Positions 1-8,819 are shown, counted from the first letter of the stretch. The stretch is 60,041 nucleotides of DNA from Lachnospiraceae bacterium (GCA_029225065.1 JAQXVT010000011.1:1-60041), one strand, 5' to 3'. Notes: a model not told the origin generated them from the letters alone. Numbers and translations are program-made.

Positions 1-187
1 CGTAGTTCGTACAGTAAAGGGTGTTCGCCGTAAAGACGGTTCATATATCAAGTTCGATGAGAACGCAGCAGTTATCATCAAGGATGATCTGAACCCGAGA
101 GGAACTCGTATTTTTGGACCGGTAGCAAGAGAGCTTCGTGACAAGAAGTTTATGAAGATCGTTTCCCTGGCTCCGGAAGTATTATAA
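1..187 (+). CDS. rplN: 50S ribosomal protein L14, 3' part only
   Basis: The open frame entering at base 2 and ending at TAA 185-187 encodes 61 residues, the C-terminal half of L14 ([20 protein letters not shown], then the [11 protein letters not shown] signature and a SLAPEVL end). L14 is a primary 23S rRNA binder of the large subunit near the subunit interface. The start lies outside the window. It is followed after 13 bases by rplX with a strong AAGGAGG site, as in the spc operon of most bacteria. Identity is secure; only truncation by the window edge is unusual. Confidence 0.95.
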   Translation, partial: VVRTVKGVRRKDGSYIKFDENAAVIIKDDLNPRGTRIFGPVARELRDKKFMKIVSLAPEVL

Positions 188-200
188 GGAGGACCCGAAG

Positions 201-500
201 ATGAATAAGATCAAGACTGGCGATACAGTAAAGGTAATCGCAGGCAAAGATAAAGGTAAAGACGGTAAAGTTCTCGCAGTAAAGGACGGCAAGGTTCTCG
301 TTGAGGGCGTCGGCATGGTAACAAAGCACACAAAACCGTCAGCTGCTAATCAGCAGGGCGGCATCGTGAACAAAGAGTCCTATATCGATGCATCCAATGT
401 TATGCTTCTCGTTGGCGGAAAGACAACAAGAGTCGGCTTCAAGATGGATGGCGACAAGAAAGTCCGCGTAGCAAAGGCTACTGGAGAAGTAATTGACTAA
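201..500 (+). CDS. rplX: 50S ribosomal protein L24
   Basis: The 99-residue product carries the N-terminal KOW motif typical of L24 ([20 protein letters not shown], about residues 8-27) and the conserved TKHTKPS and GGI segments. L24 is an assembly initiator that binds the 5' domain of 23S rRNA. ATG 201 has an AAGGAGGA site about 10 bases upstream. It lies between rplN and rplE in the standard spc order, so it is probably translated from the long S10-spc transcript. Length is normal for the family. Confidence 0.97.
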   Translation: MNKIKTGDTVKVIAGKDKGKDGKVLAVKDGKVLVEGVGMVTKHTKPSAANQQGGIVNKESYIDASNVMLLVGGKTTRVGFKMDGDKKVRVAKATGEVID

Positions 501-522
501 TTGAAGAGAGGAGGTCGCACAG

Positions 523-1062
523 GTGAGTAGACTTAAAGAAGTTTATCAGAATGAGATCGTAGATGCTATGATCAAGAAATTTGGATATAAGAACATCATG
601 GAAGTTCCGAAGATCGACAAAGTCGTTATCAACATGGGTGTTGGTGAGGCAAAAGACAATGCGAAGCTTCTGGAATCTGCAGTAAAGGATATGGAGACCA
701 TTACCGGTCAGAAGGCTGTCCTGACAAAAGCAAAAAATTCAGTGGCAAACTTCAAGATCAGAGAGGGCATGGCAATCGGCTGCAAGACCACACTTCGTGG
801 TGAGAAGATGTACGATTTCGTAGATCGTCTTATCAACCTTGCACTGCCGCGTGTACGTGACTTCAGAGGTGTAAACCCGAACGCATTCGACGGAAGAGGA
901 AACTATGCACTTGGAATCAAAGAGCAGCTGATCTTCCCGGAAATCGAGTACGATAAGGTTGACAAGGTAAGAGGTATGGACGTTATCTTCGTTACAACTG
1001 CTAAGACAGACGAAGAAGCACGTGAATTACTGAGACTGTTCAACATGCCGTTCGCGAAATAA
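523..1062 (+). CDS. rplE: 50S ribosomal protein L5
   Basis: The 179-residue protein has the L5 hallmarks [18 protein letters not shown] near residue 26 and the [20 protein letters not shown] segment. L5 binds 5S rRNA and contacts P-site tRNA in the large-subunit central protuberance. Translation starts at GTG 523 behind a GAGAGGAGG site; no ATG lies nearby in frame. It is 22 bases after rplX and 31 before rpsZ, in the normal spc order. Confidence 0.97.
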   Translation: MSRLKEVYQNEIVDAMIKKFGYKNIMEVPKIDKVVINMGVGEAKDNAKLLESAVKDMETITGQKAVLTKAKNSVANFKIREGMAIGCKTTLRGEKMYDFVDRLINLALPRVRDFRGVNPNAFDGRGNYALGIKEQLIFPEIEYDKVDKVRGMDVIFVTTAKTDEEARELLRLFNMPFAK

Positions 1063-1093
1063 TCCGGCATTGGGAATATAGGAGGAAAATTTC

Positions 1094-1279
1094 ATGGCTA
1101 AGACAGCAATGAAGATCAAACAGCAGCGTACACCGAAGTTCTCCACCAGAGCTTACACACGCTGCAGAATCTGCGGACGTCCGCATTCAGTCCTGAAAAA
1201 ATACGGCATCTGCCGTGTATGCTTCCGTGAACTGGCTTACAAGGGTCAGATCCCGGGCGTAAAGAAAGCTTCCTGGTAA
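1094..1279 (+). CDS. rpsZ: 30S ribosomal protein S14, zinc-binding type Z
   Basis: The 61-residue protein is the short, zinc-ribbon form of S14: CRIC near residue 24 and CRVC near residue 40 give the four cysteines, followed by the [18 protein letters not shown] tail. S14 binds 16S rRNA in the 3' major domain of the 30S head. The short C+ form is usual in Firmicutes. ATG 1094 follows TAGGAGGA. Downstream, the operon is interrupted by an unusually long gap of 305 bases before rpsH. Confidence 0.97.
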   Translation: MAKTAMKIKQQRTPKFSTRAYTRCRICGRPHSVLKKYGICRVCFRELAYKGQIPGVKKASW

Positions 1280-1584
1280 GAGACGGGGCGCAGAGCTTTC
1301 GAACACAGAATAAAAACAATTGGCAATTTGACCTGGACGGGGAGAAAAATGCACAGGATGCAGACCGGACGGGGGAGGTAGTGGGGAAGGACACACGTCT
1401 TCTCACTACTCCGAACTGCCAGACTCGAAAATGCTTCGCATTTCCTCGGTCACGGCGTCTCGCCGTGAATCAAAATGGAAATTCAGTCCTTAGCAGCCAA
1501 GTCTGCACGGCCTGATTTCTCATTTTGAGGCAGTTCTCAACGATAACGTGAAAAGTCTGATTAATAATTTAGGAGGAAACTATC
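1280..1584 (+). other. Long non-coding gap with a multibranched RNA fold
   Basis: No convincing gene lies here. Between 1413 and 1536 the sequence can fold into a closed multi-arm structure. The outer stem GAACTGCC (1413-1420) pairs with GGCAGTTC (1529-1536). Inside are AAATGC-TTC-GCATTT (1429-1443), CACGGCG-TCT-CGCCGTG (1451-1467) and a long arm of TCAAAATGG..ATTCAG (1470-1486) with CTGATTT..CATTTTGA (1512-1528) capped by GCAG/CTGC. There is no T-run, so a plain terminator is unlikely. It could be a palindromic intergenic repeat, an RNA processing site or a protein-binding leader for rpsH. Confidence 0.6.
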
Positions 1585-1986
1585 ATGACAATGAGCGATC
1601 CGATCGCAGATATGCTTACAAGAATTCGTAACGCAAACACTGCAAAACATGACACAGTAGATGTTCCGGCTTCCAAGATGAAAATTGCTATCGCAAACAT
1701 CCTGGTTGACGAGGGATATATTAAGAAATATGATCTGGTAGAGGATGGCACTGTAAAGACTCTCCACATCACACTGAAATACGGCGCAGATAAGAACGAA
1801 AAGATTATCACCGGCATCAAGAGAATCTCCAAGCCGGGTCTTCGTGTGTACGCAGGCAAGGATAATCTCCCGAAGGTACTTGGCGGACTTGGTATCGCAA
1901 TCCTGTCCACAAACCAGGGCGTTATTACAGATAAACAGGCAAGAAAACTTCAGGTTGGCGGCGAGGTTCTGGCATTCGTTTGGTAG
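1585..1986 (+). CDS. rpsH: 30S ribosomal protein S8
   Basis: The 133-residue protein begins [18 protein letters not shown] and ends with the S8 signature [21 protein letters not shown] and [10 protein letters not shown]8 organises the central domain of 16S rRNA and in E. coli is the translational repressor of the spc operon. ATG 1585 follows TAGGAGGAAAC; a second ATG at 1591 is also possible. A structured gap lies upstream, which matters because S8 is a known RNA-binding regulator in other bacteria; autoregulation here is only inference. Confidence 0.97.
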   Translation: MTMSDPIADMLTRIRNANTAKHDTVDVPASKMKIAIANILVDEGYIKKYDLVEDGTVKTLHITLKYGADKNEKIITGIKRISKPGLRVYAGKDNLPKVLGGLGIAILSTNQGVITDKQARKLQVGGEVLAFVW

Positions 1987-2105
1987 TTGAATGCACAGGC
2001 CGGCTTTCCGGTAATTTTGCGAGTTATATTTTTATATATACAGCTCACTGAAAACAGAGAGGGCGCATGACCCTCTCCGAAAATCTAAGTAAGGAGGAAA
2101 CAGGC

Positions 2106-2645
2106 ATGTCACGAATTGGTAGAATGCCAGTCGCAATTCCGGCAGGAGTTACTGTTGAGATTGCAGAGGGTAACGTAGTTACCGTTAAAGGACCGAAGGG
2201 AACTCTGGTAAGAGAGCTTCCGCACGAAATGGATATCAAAATTGAGGACGGTCATGTGATCGTATCCAGACCGAACGATCTGAAGAGAATGAAATCTCTC
2301 CATGGTCTTACCAGAACACTGATCCACAACATGACGATCGGTGTAAGCGAAGGCTATACAAAGACTCTGGAAGTAAACGGTGTTGGTTACAGAGCTGCTA
2401 AGGCAGGCAAGAAGCTGACACTGAACCTTGGATATTCTCATCCGGTAGAAATGGAAGATCCGGAAGGAATCGAGACTAAGGTTGATGGCAACAAGATCAT
2501 CGTATCCGGAATCAGCAAAGAAAAAGTTGGCCAGTACGCAGCTGAAATCAGAGACAAGAGAAGACCGGAGCCGTATAAGGGCAAGGGAATCAAGTACGCT
2601 GATGAGGTTATCAGACGTAAAGTTGGTAAGACTGGTAAAAAATAA
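2106..2645 (+). CDS. rplF: 50S ribosomal protein L6
   Basis: The 179-residue product starts [15 protein letters not shown] and ends with the [24 protein letters not shown] tail, the classic L6 signature. L6 has two similar domains and binds 23S rRNA close to the GTPase-factor site. The start at ATG 2106 was chosen because AAGGAGG lies 8-10 bases upstream and the family begins here; an in-frame ATG at 2067 would add 13 unrelated residues. It is 18 bases ahead of rplR. Confidence 0.97.
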   Translation: MSRIGRMPVAIPAGVTVEIAEGNVVTVKGPKGTLVRELPHEMDIKIEDGHVIVSRPNDLKRMKSLHGLTRTLIHNMTIGVSEGYTKTLEVNGVGYRAAKAGKKLTLNLGYSHPVEMEDPEGIETKVDGNKIIVSGISKEKVGQYAAEIRDKRRPEPYKGKGIKYADEVIRRKVGKTGKK

Positions 2646-2663
2646 ATAAGGAGAGTGTGAAGA

Positions 2664-3032
2664 ATGGTTAGCAAGGAATCAAGAGCAAAAATCCGTGAGA
2701 AAAAGCATTACAGAATGCGCAACCGTTTCGCAGGCACAACTGAGAGACCGCGTCTTGCTGTATTCAGAAGTAATAACCATATGTATGCTCAGATCATCGA
2801 CGACTCCGTAGGACATACTCTGGTATCTGCCAGCACACTTCAGAAAGAAGTAAAGGCAGAGCTTGAGAAAACTAACGACGTTGCAGCAGCAGCATACCTT
2901 GGAAAAGTAATTGCAGAGCGTGCACTGGAAAAAGGCATCAAAGAAGTTGTTTTTGACCGTGGCGGTTTCATCTATCAGGGTAAAGTCAAAGCACTTGCAG
3001 AAGCAGCAAGAGAAGCTGGACTGGAATTCTAA
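2664..3032 (+). CDS. rplR: 50S ribosomal protein L18
   Basis: The 122-residue protein has the basic N-terminus ([19 protein letters not shown]), the [20 protein letters not shown] core and the [26 protein letters not shown] end typical of L18. It binds 5S rRNA together with L5 in the central protuberance. ATG 2664 follows AAGGAGAGTG. Placement between rplF and rpsE is canonical. Confidence 0.97.
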   Translation: MVSKESRAKIREKKHYRMRNRFAGTTERPRLAVFRSNNHMYAQIIDDSVGHTLVSASTLQKEVKAELEKTNDVAAAAYLGKVIAERALEKGIKEVVFDRGGFIYQGKVKALAEAAREAGLEF

Positions 3033-3050
3033 TAAGGGAGGAAAAGACAC

Positions 3051-3560
3051 ATGAGACATGAGATTATTGACCCGAGCCAGTTCGAACTGACTGACAAGGT
3101 AGTGTCAATTAAACGTGTATCCAAGACTGTTAAAGGCGGACGTACGATGCGTTTTACAGCTCTGGTTGTTGTCGGTGATGGAAACGGCCATGTAGGTGCA
3201 GGACTTGGCAAAGCAACAGAAATTCCGGAAGCAATCCGCAAGGGCAAAGAGGACGCTATGAAGAAGCTTGTTTACATCGGAATGGATGAGAACAACAGCG
3301 TTCCGCATGATTTCATCGGAAAATTCGGTGGTGCATCCGTACTGCTGAAGCGTGCTCCTCAGGGTACTGGTATCATCGCAGGCGGCCCGGCACGTAACGT
3401 CCTTGAGATCGCTGGTATCAAGAATATCCGTACAAAGTCACTTGGATCTAACAATAAGCAGAACGTAGTTCTGGCAACATTGGAAGCACTGAAGCAGATG
3501 AAGTCTCCGGAAGAAGTTGCAAGACTCCGCGGAAAATCTGTAGAAGAGATTCTGGGCTAA
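3051..3560 (+). CDS. rpsE: 30S ribosomal protein S5
   Basis: The 169-residue protein contains the double-stranded-RNA-binding fold [20 protein letters not shown] and the [20 protein letters not shown] signature, then [20 protein letters not shown]5 sits at the mRNA entry tunnel and contributes to decoding fidelity. ATG 3051 follows AAGGGAGGA. It is 15 bases ahead of rpmD. Confidence 0.97.
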   Translation: MRHEIIDPSQFELTDKVVSIKRVSKTVKGGRTMRFTALVVVGDGNGHVGAGLGKATEIPEAIRKGKEDAMKKLVYIGMDENNSVPHDFIGKFGGASVLLKRAPQGTGIIAGGPARNVLEIAGIKNIRTKSLGSNNKQNVVLATLEALKQMKSPEEVARLRGKSVEEILG

Positions 3561-3574
3561 GGAGGTTTTGAACA

Positions 3575-3757
3575 ATGGCAGAGAAACTGAAAGTTACATT
3601 AGTAAAATCACCGATCAGTGCTATCCCGAAGCATCGCGCAACAGTTAAGGCTCTTGGCCTTACAAAGATGCACAAGACGGTTGAGCTTCCGAACAATGAT
3701 GCAGTCAAAGGAATGGTTGCACAGGTTTCACACCTTGTAAAAGTTGAGGAAGCATAA
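3575..3757 (+). CDS. rpmD: 50S ribosomal protein L30
   Basis: The 60-residue protein has the L30 core LKVTLVKSPISAIPKHRATVKALGL, which makes contacts in the large subunit. ATG 3575 follows TAAGGAGG. Position between rpsE and rplO is the standard Firmicutes arrangement, and length is normal. Confidence 0.96.
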   Translation: MAEKLKVTLVKSPISAIPKHRATVKALGLTKMHKTVELPNNDAVKGMVAQVSHLVKVEEA

Positions 3758-3784
3758 GAATTATTGAGATAAGGAGGTGTCATC

Positions 3785-4225
3785 ATGGATTTATCGAATT
3801 TAAGACCTGCTGCAGGCAGCGTACACAGTGATAACTTCAGAAGAGGACGCGGACATGGTTCAGGAAACGGCAAGACTGCCGGTAAGGGACATAAAGGACA
3901 GAAGGCTCGTTCAGGCGCACCGAGAATCGGATTCGAGGGTGGCCAGATGCCGCTGTACAGACGTCTTCCGAAGAGAGGCTTCAAGAACAGAAACACTCTT
4001 GATATCGAAGCAATCAATCTTGGTGCTCTGGAAGTATTCGAGAACGATGCAGAGGTAACGGTTGAGACTCTGATCGAGAAGGGTATCATCAAAGATGCAA
4101 AGGACGGCGTTAAGATCCTTGGCAATGGTACACTTACAAAGAAACTGAATGTTAAAGTAAATGCGTACAGCGAAAGTGCAAAGGCGAAAATCGAAGAGCT
4201 CGGTGGAAAAGCAGAGGTGATCTGA
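3785..4225 (+). CDS. rplO: 50S ribosomal protein L15
   Basis: The 146-residue protein opens [23 protein letters not shown], has the basic glycine-rich [21 protein letters not shown] stretch and the [20 protein letters not shown] signature. L15 is a late assembly protein of the 50S subunit. Its TGA stop is separated by one base from the secY ATG, implying tight translational coupling of secY to rplO. Confidence 0.97.
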   Translation: MDLSNLRPAAGSVHSDNFRRGRGHGSGNGKTAGKGHKGQKARSGAPRIGFEGGQMPLYRRLPKRGFKNRNTLDIEAINLGALEVFENDAEVTVETLIEKGIIKDAKDGVKILGNGTLTKKLNVKVNAYSESAKAKIEELGGKAEVI

Positions 4226-4226
4226 G

Positions 4227-5543
4227 ATGCTCGAGACACTGAAAAATGCGTTTAGAATTAAGGATATACGGAAGAAGTTATTCTTCACATTCTGCATGAT
4301 GGTTGTGATTCGTATGGGTTGTCAGCTTCCTGTGCCGGGAGTAAACAGAAATTACTTCTCACAGTGGTTTGCTCAGAACTCAAACGATGCATTTAATTTC
4401 TTTTCTGCATTTACCGGTGGCTCCTTCGAGAAAATGTCAATTTTCGCGCTTAGTATTACGCCATATATTACATCCTCCATCATTATCCAGCTCCTTACCA
4501 TTGCCATCCCGGCACTGGAGGAGATGCATAAAGATGGAGAAGATGGCAGGAAAAAAATTGCATCTATTACACGTTATGTGACGGTAGGACTTGCTCTTAT
4601 CGAAAGTATTGCAATGACAGTCGGCTTCGGCAGATCCGGAATGATTCCGAATATTACTTTCCTGAAAGGCTTTGAAGTAGTTGTTGCGCTGACAGCAGGA
4701 AGTGCATTCCTGATGTGGATCGGTGAGCGGATCACGGAGAAAGGCGTCGGCAATGGTATTTCCATCGTCCTGATGATCAATATCCTTTCCAGTATCCCGT
4801 CTGATATTACAGGTCTGTTTGAGATGTTCGTAAAGGGCAAAACCCTTGCACACGGAGCACTCGCAGCCCTCATTATCATTGCTGTAATCCTTGTCACAAT
4901 CGTGATGGTTATTATCCTGAACGATGCGACAAGAAAGATTCCGGTACAGTATGCAAAGAAGATGCAGGGTCGGAAGATGGTAGGCGGTCAGTCTACATTT
5001 ATTCCGCTGAAGGTCAATACCGCGGGCGTTATTCCGGTCATCTTCGCATCATCCCTGATGTCCATTCCGCAGATGATCGTTGCCTTCACCGGCGCGAACG
5101 TGGGAACCGGCATCGGTGCGACGCTGATCGGAATGCTGAGCCAGAATAACTGGTTCAACTTCAGCAAGCCGGTTTATTCAATCGGTCTGGTTCTTTACAT
5201 TGTACTGAATGTGTTCTTCGCTTATTTCTATACATCAATCACTTTCAACCCGATTGAAGTGGCTGATAATATGAAAAAGCAGGGCGGATTCATTCCGGGT
5301 ATCCGGCCGGGCAAACCGACCCAGGAATATCTGGAAAAGGTATTAAACTACCTTGTATTTATCGGTGCAGCAGGACTGATTATCGTCGTACTGATCCCGA
5401 TCTTCTTTAATGGTGTGTTTGGTGCATCGGTTTCCTTCGGCGGAACCTCCATCATCATCATTGTAGGAGTTATTCTTGAAACATTAAAACAGATCGAATC
5501 CCAGATGCTTGTACGCAACTACAAAGGATTCCTGTCAGAGTAG
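4227..5543 (+). CDS. secY: Preprotein translocase channel subunit SecY
   Basis: The 438-residue polytopic membrane protein has ten predicted hydrophobic helices and SecY signatures: RMGCQLPVPGVN near the first helix, the plug-region GGSFEKMSIFALSITPYITSSIIIQLLT, GERITEKGVGNGIS, and GIRPGKPTQEYL in the last cytoplasmic loop. It forms the Sec channel with SecE and SecG. It begins one base after rplO. Downstream is a 310-base gap with a terminator-like fold before adk, so adk expression may be partly uncoupled. Confidence 0.97.
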   Translation: MLETLKNAFRIKDIRKKLFFTFCMMVVIRMGCQLPVPGVNRNYFSQWFAQNSNDAFNFFSAFTGGSFEKMSIFALSITPYITSSIIIQLLTIAIPALEEMHKDGEDGRKKIASITRYVTVGLALIESIAMTVGFGRSGMIPNITFLKGFEVVVALTAGSAFLMWIGERITEKGVGNGISIVLMINILSSIPSDITGLFEMFVKGKTLAHGALAALIIIAVILVTIVMVIILNDATRKIPVQYAKKMQGRKMVGGQSTFIPLKVNTAGVIPVIFASSLMSIPQMIVAFTGANVGTGIGATLIGMLSQNNWFNFSKPVYSIGLVLYIVLNVFFAYFYTSITFNPIEVADNMKKQGGFIPGIRPGKPTQEYLEKVLNYLVFIGAAGLIIVVLIPIFFNGVFGASVSFGGTSIIIIVGVILETLKQIESQMLVRNYKGFLSE

Positions 5544-5550
5544 AAATAAG

Positions 5551-5644
5551 GAGTGTACACACTTCCGAAGGTTTACAGAACAAATCCGTCTTACACAGGC
5601 CGGAGGGCGTTCCGACCTTTCGGGAGAGGGTGCACTCTTTTTTT
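5551..5644 (+). terminator. Nested terminator/attenuator between secY and adk
   Basis: GAGTGTAC (5551-5558) pairs with GTGCACTC (5630-5637, one G-T pair), followed directly by seven T (5638-5644). Within it CCGAAGG (5565-5571) pairs with CCTTTCGG (5616-5623, one bulge). The outer stem plus U-tract has the form of an intrinsic terminator, but the roughly 70-nt internal domain is larger than a simple hairpin. It could be a partial terminator or a ligand- or protein-responsive attenuator ahead of adk-map-infA. The remaining gap to 5853 shows no gene. Confidence 0.65.
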
Positions 5645-5853
5645 GTTGAAACTTCAACAAAACGGACGCAAGGATTCTCACATATCCAAAATAGTGAGAG
5701 GAATTGCCGGAAGAAATAGAATATCAGTGGCGTGCGGCGAGAAATCGGTATCCTCCACTGACATGGAGCAAATTACAGGCAGTTTTTGATGAGACAGACT
5801 CTGAAAAAATATTGTCTGTGAATGAAACAATATAGAAAAGGTGGAAATTTAAA

Positions 5854-6498
5854 ATGAAAATAGTTATGCTCGGTGCACCGGGTGCCGGAAAAGGCACACA
5901 GGCAAAAATGATCGCATCAAAGTACCAGATTCCGCACATCTCTACCGGAGATATTTTCCGTGCGAATATCAAGAACGGTACAGAGCTTGGCAAAAAGGCA
6001 AAGTCTTATATGGATCAGGGACTTCTTGTTCCGGATGAACTGACGGTAGATCTCGTCATCGACCGCCTTGCAAACGATGACTGCAAGAACGGCTACATCC
6101 TGGACGGTTTCCCACGTACGATTCCGCAGGCAGAGGCACTCGATGCGGCACTGGCAAAGCTTGGTGAAAAAATGGATTACGCAATTGACGTAGATGTTCC
6201 GGATGAGAATATTGTATCCAGAATGTCCGGCAGAAGAGCCTGCACAGGCTGCGGCGCAACCTACCACATCGTATACAACCCGTCCAAGAAGGGTGACTGC
6301 TGTGAAGTATGCGGCGAGAAACTGATTCTCCGCGACGATGACAAGCCGGAAACGGTTCAGAAGAGACTGAACGTATACCACGATCAGACACAGCCGCTGA
6401 TCGACTACTATACAAAGCAGGGAATCCTGAAAGCCGTAGACGGCACACAGGATATGAATGATGTATTTGCAGCAATCACAAACATTTTGGGGGCGTAA
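5854..6498 (+). CDS. adk: Adenylate kinase
   Basis: The 214-residue enzyme interconverts ATP + AMP and 2 ADP. The P-loop GAPGAGKGT is at residues 7-15, the AMP-binding region [12 protein letters not shown] follows, and [11 protein letters not shown] is the conserved NMP segment. The LID carries four cysteines (CTGC near 130, CEVC near 150), the zinc-binding type common in Gram-positives. ATG 5854 follows AAAAGGTGG. The map gene starts three bases after the stop. Confidence 0.97.
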   Translation: MKIVMLGAPGAGKGTQAKMIASKYQIPHISTGDIFRANIKNGTELGKKAKSYMDQGLLVPDELTVDLVIDRLANDDCKNGYILDGFPRTIPQAEALDAALAKLGEKMDYAIDVDVPDENIVSRMSGRRACTGCGATYHIVYNPSKKGDCCEVCGEKLILRDDDKPETVQKRLNVYHDQTQPLIDYYTKQGILKAVDGTQDMNDVFAAITNILGA

Positions 6499-6501
6499 AT
6501 T

Positions 6502-7257
6502 ATGTCAGTGACAATCAAATCAGCACATGAGATTGAGTTGATGCGTGAGGCAGGAAGACTGCTGAACATCGTACACAAAGAGCTGGAAGCAGCAATTCGT
6601 CCGGGTATTTCGACCTGGGAGCTGGATAAGCTGGGTGAACGTGTAATCCGGGGCTTTGGCTGCGTGCCGAACTTTCTGAATTACAACGGATTTCCGGCAT
6701 CGTTCTGCATTTCCGTCAATGATGAGGTCGTACATGGTATCCCAAGCAAATCCAAGATTCTGCATGAGGGCGATATCGTGAGCATTGATGCAGGACTGAT
6801 TTACAAGGGAATGCATTCCGACGCGGCGCGTACGTACGGTGTAGGACAGATTTCACCGGAGGCACAGAAGCTCATCGACGTGACGAAAGAGTCCTTTTTC
6901 AAGGGAATTGAACTGGCAAAAGATGGAAACCACCTTCATCAGATTTCAGCAGCCATTGGTGACTATGCAGAATCCTTTGGCTACGGCGTAGTCCGCGATC
7001 TGGTTGGCCATGGCATTGGTCATGCGCTGCATGAGGATCCGCAGATCCCGAACTTCCGTCAGAGAAACAGAGGCCTTCGTATCGTAAAGGGCATGACCTT
7101 TGCGATCGAGCCGATGATCACCGCCGGTCGTCCGGACGTAGAATGGCTCGATGATGATTGGACTGTAGTGACAGAGGACGGAAGCCTTTCGGCACATTAT
7201 GAGAATACGATCCTGATCACAGACGGTGAGCCGGAGATCCTGACACTGGCAGAGTAA
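6502..7257 (+). CDS. map: Methionine aminopeptidase, type I
   Basis: The 251-residue enzyme removes initiator methionine from nascent proteins. Metal-binding residues appear in the expected order: the aspartates of SIDAGLIYKGMHSDAART, the histidine of GHGIGHALHEDPQIPNF, the glutamate of FAIEPM and the late glutamate of SAHYENTILIT. There is no N-terminal extension, as in type I enzymes. The gene lies three bases after adk and is followed after nine bases by the KOW gene, the standard adk-map-KOW-infA order of Clostridia. Confidence 0.96.
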   Translation: MSVTIKSAHEIELMREAGRLLNIVHKELEAAIRPGISTWELDKLGERVIRGFGCVPNFLNYNGFPASFCISVNDEVVHGIPSKSKILHEGDIVSIDAGLIYKGMHSDAARTYGVGQISPEAQKLIDVTKESFFKGIELAKDGNHLHQISAAIGDYAESFGYGVVRDLVGHGIGHALHEDPQIPNFRQRNRGLRIVKGMTFAIEPMITAGRPDVEWLDDDWTVVTEDGSLSAHYENTILITDGEPEILTLAE

Positions 7258-7266
7258 GGAGCGGGC

Positions 7267-7620
7267 ATGAAGAAACAGATCAATGCACATCCCCGTACCA
7301 CGCAGATCAGCGAAACGCTGAAAGAAAAACTGGAAAGCGGCGCTCCTCTGCGAGCAGAACTGCTGGCTGTTTCAAGAGCGGGTCACGACAAAGACACTCT
7401 GTACGTGGTGCTGGCAGAAGAAAACGAATACTTCTGGCTGGCGGATGGAAAGCGCAGAGGGCTCGAATCACCGAAAAAGAAAAAGAAGATACACGTACAG
7501 CTGATCCGGCATCTCCCGGAGGAGGTGGCCACGCAGCTGCAGTCGATCGAGCTGGACGCACATCTGCGAAAAGCCATAAAACTCTATGAGAAGAGTCAGA
7601 GTTTGAACAGTGAGGCATAA
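7267..7620 (+). CDS. KOW-domain RNA-binding protein of the ribosomal operon
   Basis: The 117-residue protein resembles the small KOW-type proteins often found between map and infA in Firmicutes. The N-terminal part (LRAELLAVSRAGHDKDTLYVVL) fits a KOW-like beta barrel; the middle has a basic run PKKKKKIHVQLIRHLP; the C-terminus is a short helical tail. Its exact role is unknown; location suggests a ribosome-linked RNA-binding function. ATG 7267 follows AAGGAGCGGGC. It is slightly longer than the usual roughly 90-residue family members. Confidence 0.75.
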   Translation: MKKQINAHPRTTQISETLKEKLESGAPLRAELLAVSRAGHDKDTLYVVLAEENEYFWLADGKRRGLESPKKKKKIHVQLIRHLPEEVATQLQSIELDAHLRKAIKLYEKSQSLNSEA

Positions 7621-7767
7621 TGAATGCGATCTGCTTAGATACTGACAGGAACAAAAGATGCAGGGGAGACAAAAACACGTGCTCAGAATTGAAATAATTT
7701 CCGGCAGACAGTGTGAAAGAGCCAAGCCCCTGTAATAATGATAGAAAGAAGAGCACAGGAGGTCTAT

Positions 7768-7986
7768 ATGTCAAAGACAGATGCGATTGAAGTAGAAGGA
7801 ACCGTACTCGAGAAACTTCCGAATGCGATGTTCCGTGTAGAACTGGAGAACAAGCACGTAGTGCTGGCACACATCAGCGGAAAGCTGCGTATGAATTTCA
7901 TCCGCATTCTTCCGGGTGACAAGGTAACGATCGAGCTTTCTCCGTATGATCTGACCAAGGGCAGAATTATCTGGAGAGATAAATAA
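7768..7986 (+). CDS. infA: Translation initiation factor IF-1
   Basis: The 72-residue S1/OB-fold protein has the IF-1 signature [25 protein letters not shown], then [18 protein letters not shown] and [10 protein letters not shown]. It binds the 30S A site during initiation. ATG 7768 was selected because AGGAGGT lies about six bases upstream and matches the family start; an in-frame ATG at 7738 would add ten residues outside the family. A 371-base gap follows before rpmJ, much longer than usual. Confidence 0.97.
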   Translation: MSKTDAIEVEGTVLEKLPNAMFRVELENKHVVLAHISGKLRMNFIRILPGDKVTIELSPYDLTKGRIIWRDK

Positions 7987-8021
7987 GGCGATATTGCAAG
8001 GAAAGAGGAGCGCATGGATAC

Positions 8022-8183
8022 ATGTGCTCCTTTTACATTTTTAATGGCGATACCAGCTTTGAGGTGCATGTCATTGATATGTGGAATATGACGATCGGGG
8101 AGTGCGGCATTCAGAAGGGAAAATTCTGCATCGAGCTTCCGGGAAGACCGCATATGGAGGTACAGACTCGGAAGATGCAGTAA
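8022..8183 (+). pseudogene. Gene remnant, C-terminal end of a glycoside-hydrolase-like protein
   Basis: A 53-residue open frame (MCSFYIFNGDTSFEVHVIDM, then WNMTI, CIELPGRPHMEV) lies between infA and rpmJ. The pattern EVHVIDMWNMTI followed by a FCIELPGRPHMEV-type strand resembles, from memory, the extreme C-terminus of DUF5605-type putative glycoside hydrolases. It has no good ribosome binding site and no catalytic part, so I read it as debris from an insertion or a partial gene duplication. A small real peptide cannot be excluded. Confidence 0.4.
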
Positions 8184-8233
8184 TGTCAAAATTACTGTTC
8201 AGAGAAAAGCCATGAGAAATATGTAAAAAACGC

Positions 8234-8262
8234 TTGCATTTTCCAAGAGTCAGTGTTATACT
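8234..8262 (+). promoter_or_regulatory. Internal promoter for rpmJ-rpsM and downstream genes
   Basis: TTGCAT (8234-8239) and TATACT (8257-8262) are separated by exactly 17 bases, close to the sigma-A consensus. It would fire just before the leader hairpin at 8282-8304 and could separate alpha-operon expression from the upstream spc part. Confidence 0.7.
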
Positions 8263-8281
8263 ACTAATCGAGCTTTCGGGG

Positions 8282-8304
8282 AGACACTATCTCTGTGTCT
8301 TTTT
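8282..8304 (+). terminator. Leader hairpin with U-tract before rpmJ
   Basis: AGACAC (8282-8287) pairs with GTGTCT (8295-8300) and is followed by TTTT. It lies about 15 bases after the predicted start of transcription from the 8234-8262 promoter and 54 bases before rpmJ, the position of an attenuator. The stem is only six pairs, so termination may be partial. Confidence 0.5.
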
Positions 8305-8357
8305 ATGCCCAAAAGTTCAAGAAGCAGAGAACAAATGGTGAAAGGAGGATTAACCAA

Positions 8358-8471
8358 ATGAAGGTTAGATCATCAGTAAAACCGATCTGTGAGAAGTGCA
8401 AGGTCATTAAGAGAAAGGGCAGCATCCGGATCATCTGCGAGAACCCGAAGCACAAACAGAGACAGGGTTAA
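8358..8471 (+). CDS. rpmJ: 50S ribosomal protein L36
   Basis: The 37-residue protein [33 protein letters not shown] is a textbook zinc-ribbon L36, with C11, C14, C27 and H32 as ligands. L36 is the smallest 50S protein and stabilises 23S rRNA tertiary structure. ATG 8358 follows AAAGGAGGA. Confidence 0.97.
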   Translation: MKVRSSVKPICEKCKVIKRKGSIRIICENPKHKQRQG

Positions 8472-8819
8472 TTTTCAAAATCGGCGGAAAGGACGATGGG
8501 TTACCATTCGTCAAAATTTTCAATATAACGATGGAATAAATGAGAAGACAATTCTTTTAATTATATAGATTATTTAAGATATGAATTAAGAAAGTTGGAT
8601 TTTATTTCGTTGCGATATTGGCTTTTAATACCGACCCAGGATTGAGACAGTAAACGGCTTCGCGTGAAACCGCTGTTCGCGAAGGTAGGATGTCCTGCAA
8701 GAATGATCATTTATGAGAGATTCACAGCTTAATGGGTTGGAAAGGCCGCAGGTGTGCTGCGGCTGGGCAGCGCTTACTGCCCCAGTTAGAGACAATAAAG
8801 AAAATGGAGGAACAATTAC
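8472..8819 (+). other. Structured 348-base gap between rpmJ and rpsM
   Basis: No gene is seen. It holds four hairpins: a terminator-like stem GACGATGG-GTTA-CCATTCGTC (8492-8512) followed by AAAATTTT; CTTCGCG/CGCGAAG (8658-8684); GCCGCAG/CTGCGGC (8745-8763); and directly after it CTGGGCAG/CTGCCCCAG (8763-8785). The last pair ends about 35 bases before the rpsM start. In E. coli the alpha operon is controlled by S4 binding a folded leader upstream of rpsM; a comparable leader here is possible but unproven. Confidence 0.5.

Noticed and set aside
5553-5789. A 78-codon frame between secY and adk
   Set aside because: It crosses the terminator-like fold, has no good start site and no recognisable protein character.
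8658-8684. A tRNA or other known structural RNA in the rpmJ-rpsM gap
   Set aside because: The hairpins do not form a cloverleaf and no CCA end or T-loop sequence is present.
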